This document shows, in pieces, positions 63,604 through 64,000 of a DNA stretch of 64,000 bases; positions within the stretch are counted from its first letter, which is position 1; each line of letters opens with the position of its first letter. Both the position numbers and the translations under genes were made by a program. Origin of the DNA: Brasenia schreberi (lineage: Eukaryota; Streptophyta; Magnoliopsida; Nymphaeales; Cabombaceae); NCBI GenBank assembly GCA_036023115.1, contig JAYKKT010000036.1, positions 5,543,501 to 5,607,500 on the forward strand. The letters run 5' to 3'. Below the pieces are notes generated by a model, which saw only the letters and a list, made by a program, of their open reading frames with translations, was not told the origin of the DNA and searched no databases.

Positions 63604-64000
63604 CTGCAACACAGACATGAAAATCAGGCAAAATAGCCAAGGACACTTGTGTGCTTGAATAGATATAGAATAAATGACAATAGATATGAATGGATTAAAC
63701 ACAAAAACCTGCAACAGAAGTTGATAAACAATATGCAGATAACGAGAAATGTGATGTAGATGGAAATATAAAAGCAAGCATGGTTGTTTCACAATGGCAG
63801 CTTAGAGTATCAACTCGTGTCCTCAAAAATCAGATGTGTCAACTCATGCGTCGAGGAAATAAGATGCGTCGAGGAAACTAGCCATGGTTTCAACATTTGA
63901 AGAGGTGACCACAGCTCAGGGGTGAGAACGTGTGAGAAATCAGATGATGAAAGGCGACAAAAGTGTTGGACGGAAGTGATAGAACAATGATATTGCTTTT

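Overview
The window looks like nuclear DNA of a flowering plant. Split genes have GT-AG introns and encode plant-type proteins (a DIVARICATA-like MYB, a VAMP71-type R-SNARE, an ELM1-like protein, a VPS55/LEPROT protein). The space between them is AT-rich and full of plant repeats: copia and gypsy relics, RTE-type LINE 3' ends with TTG tails, hAT elements, foldback MITEs, tRNA-related SINEs, and long TA and CT microsatellites. The sequence does not fix the species.

Genes. (1) 6463-10997, minus: a six-exon VPS55/LEPROT-family membrane protein of 129 aa; the complete frame needs a 10-nt microexon. (2) 23672-25069, plus: a two-exon MYB-MYB (DIVARICATA-type) transcription factor of 221 aa, with a rearranged inverted pseudogene at about 14275-15060. 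(3) 37810-40307, minus: an intact-looking three-exon hAT transposase of 770 aa. (4) 50467-53635, plus: a four-exon longin R-SNARE of 220 aa that looks like VAMP714. (5) 55902-56964, minus: five 3' exons of an ELM1-like gene whose 5' exons I could not find. Weaker calls are a possible small gene at 45724-46365 (minus), an unrecognised 100-aa frame at 13844-14146 (minus), and a terminal exon at 63547-63603 (minus).

Layout. 1-5.7 kb: two copia relics of one family in opposite orientation. 6.4-11.3 kb: the VPS55 gene. 11.4-23.1 kb: repeats, including an RTE LINE nested in a three-copy repeat, a tRNA-like fold, the MYB pseudogene and a long degenerate AACCGG tract. 23.2-25.4 kb: the MYB gene. 26-32.5 kb: an inverted repeat pair, a gypsy gag relic and SINEs. 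32.6-41.2 kb: the most striking structure, two ~2.5 kb LTRs in inverted (converging) orientation around a 244-bp centre with a primer-binding-site-like motif; one LTR carries a complete 3.4 kb hAT element. 41.2-50 kb: RTE ends and MITEs. 50-57 kb: the VAMP and ELM1-like genes. 57-64 kb: tandem duplications, SINEs, a degraded tRNA-Ala(TGC) and a possible gene end.

The host genes share no pathway that can be seen here, although three of them (VPS55, the VAMP and ELM1) serve endomembranes or organelles. The best candidate for new biology is the LTR palindrome. Each arm has a TATA box pointing at the centre, so read-through from either could make a long hairpin RNA, and the hAT insertion interrupts one arm with a perfect 8-bp target duplication and a matching empty site in the other arm.
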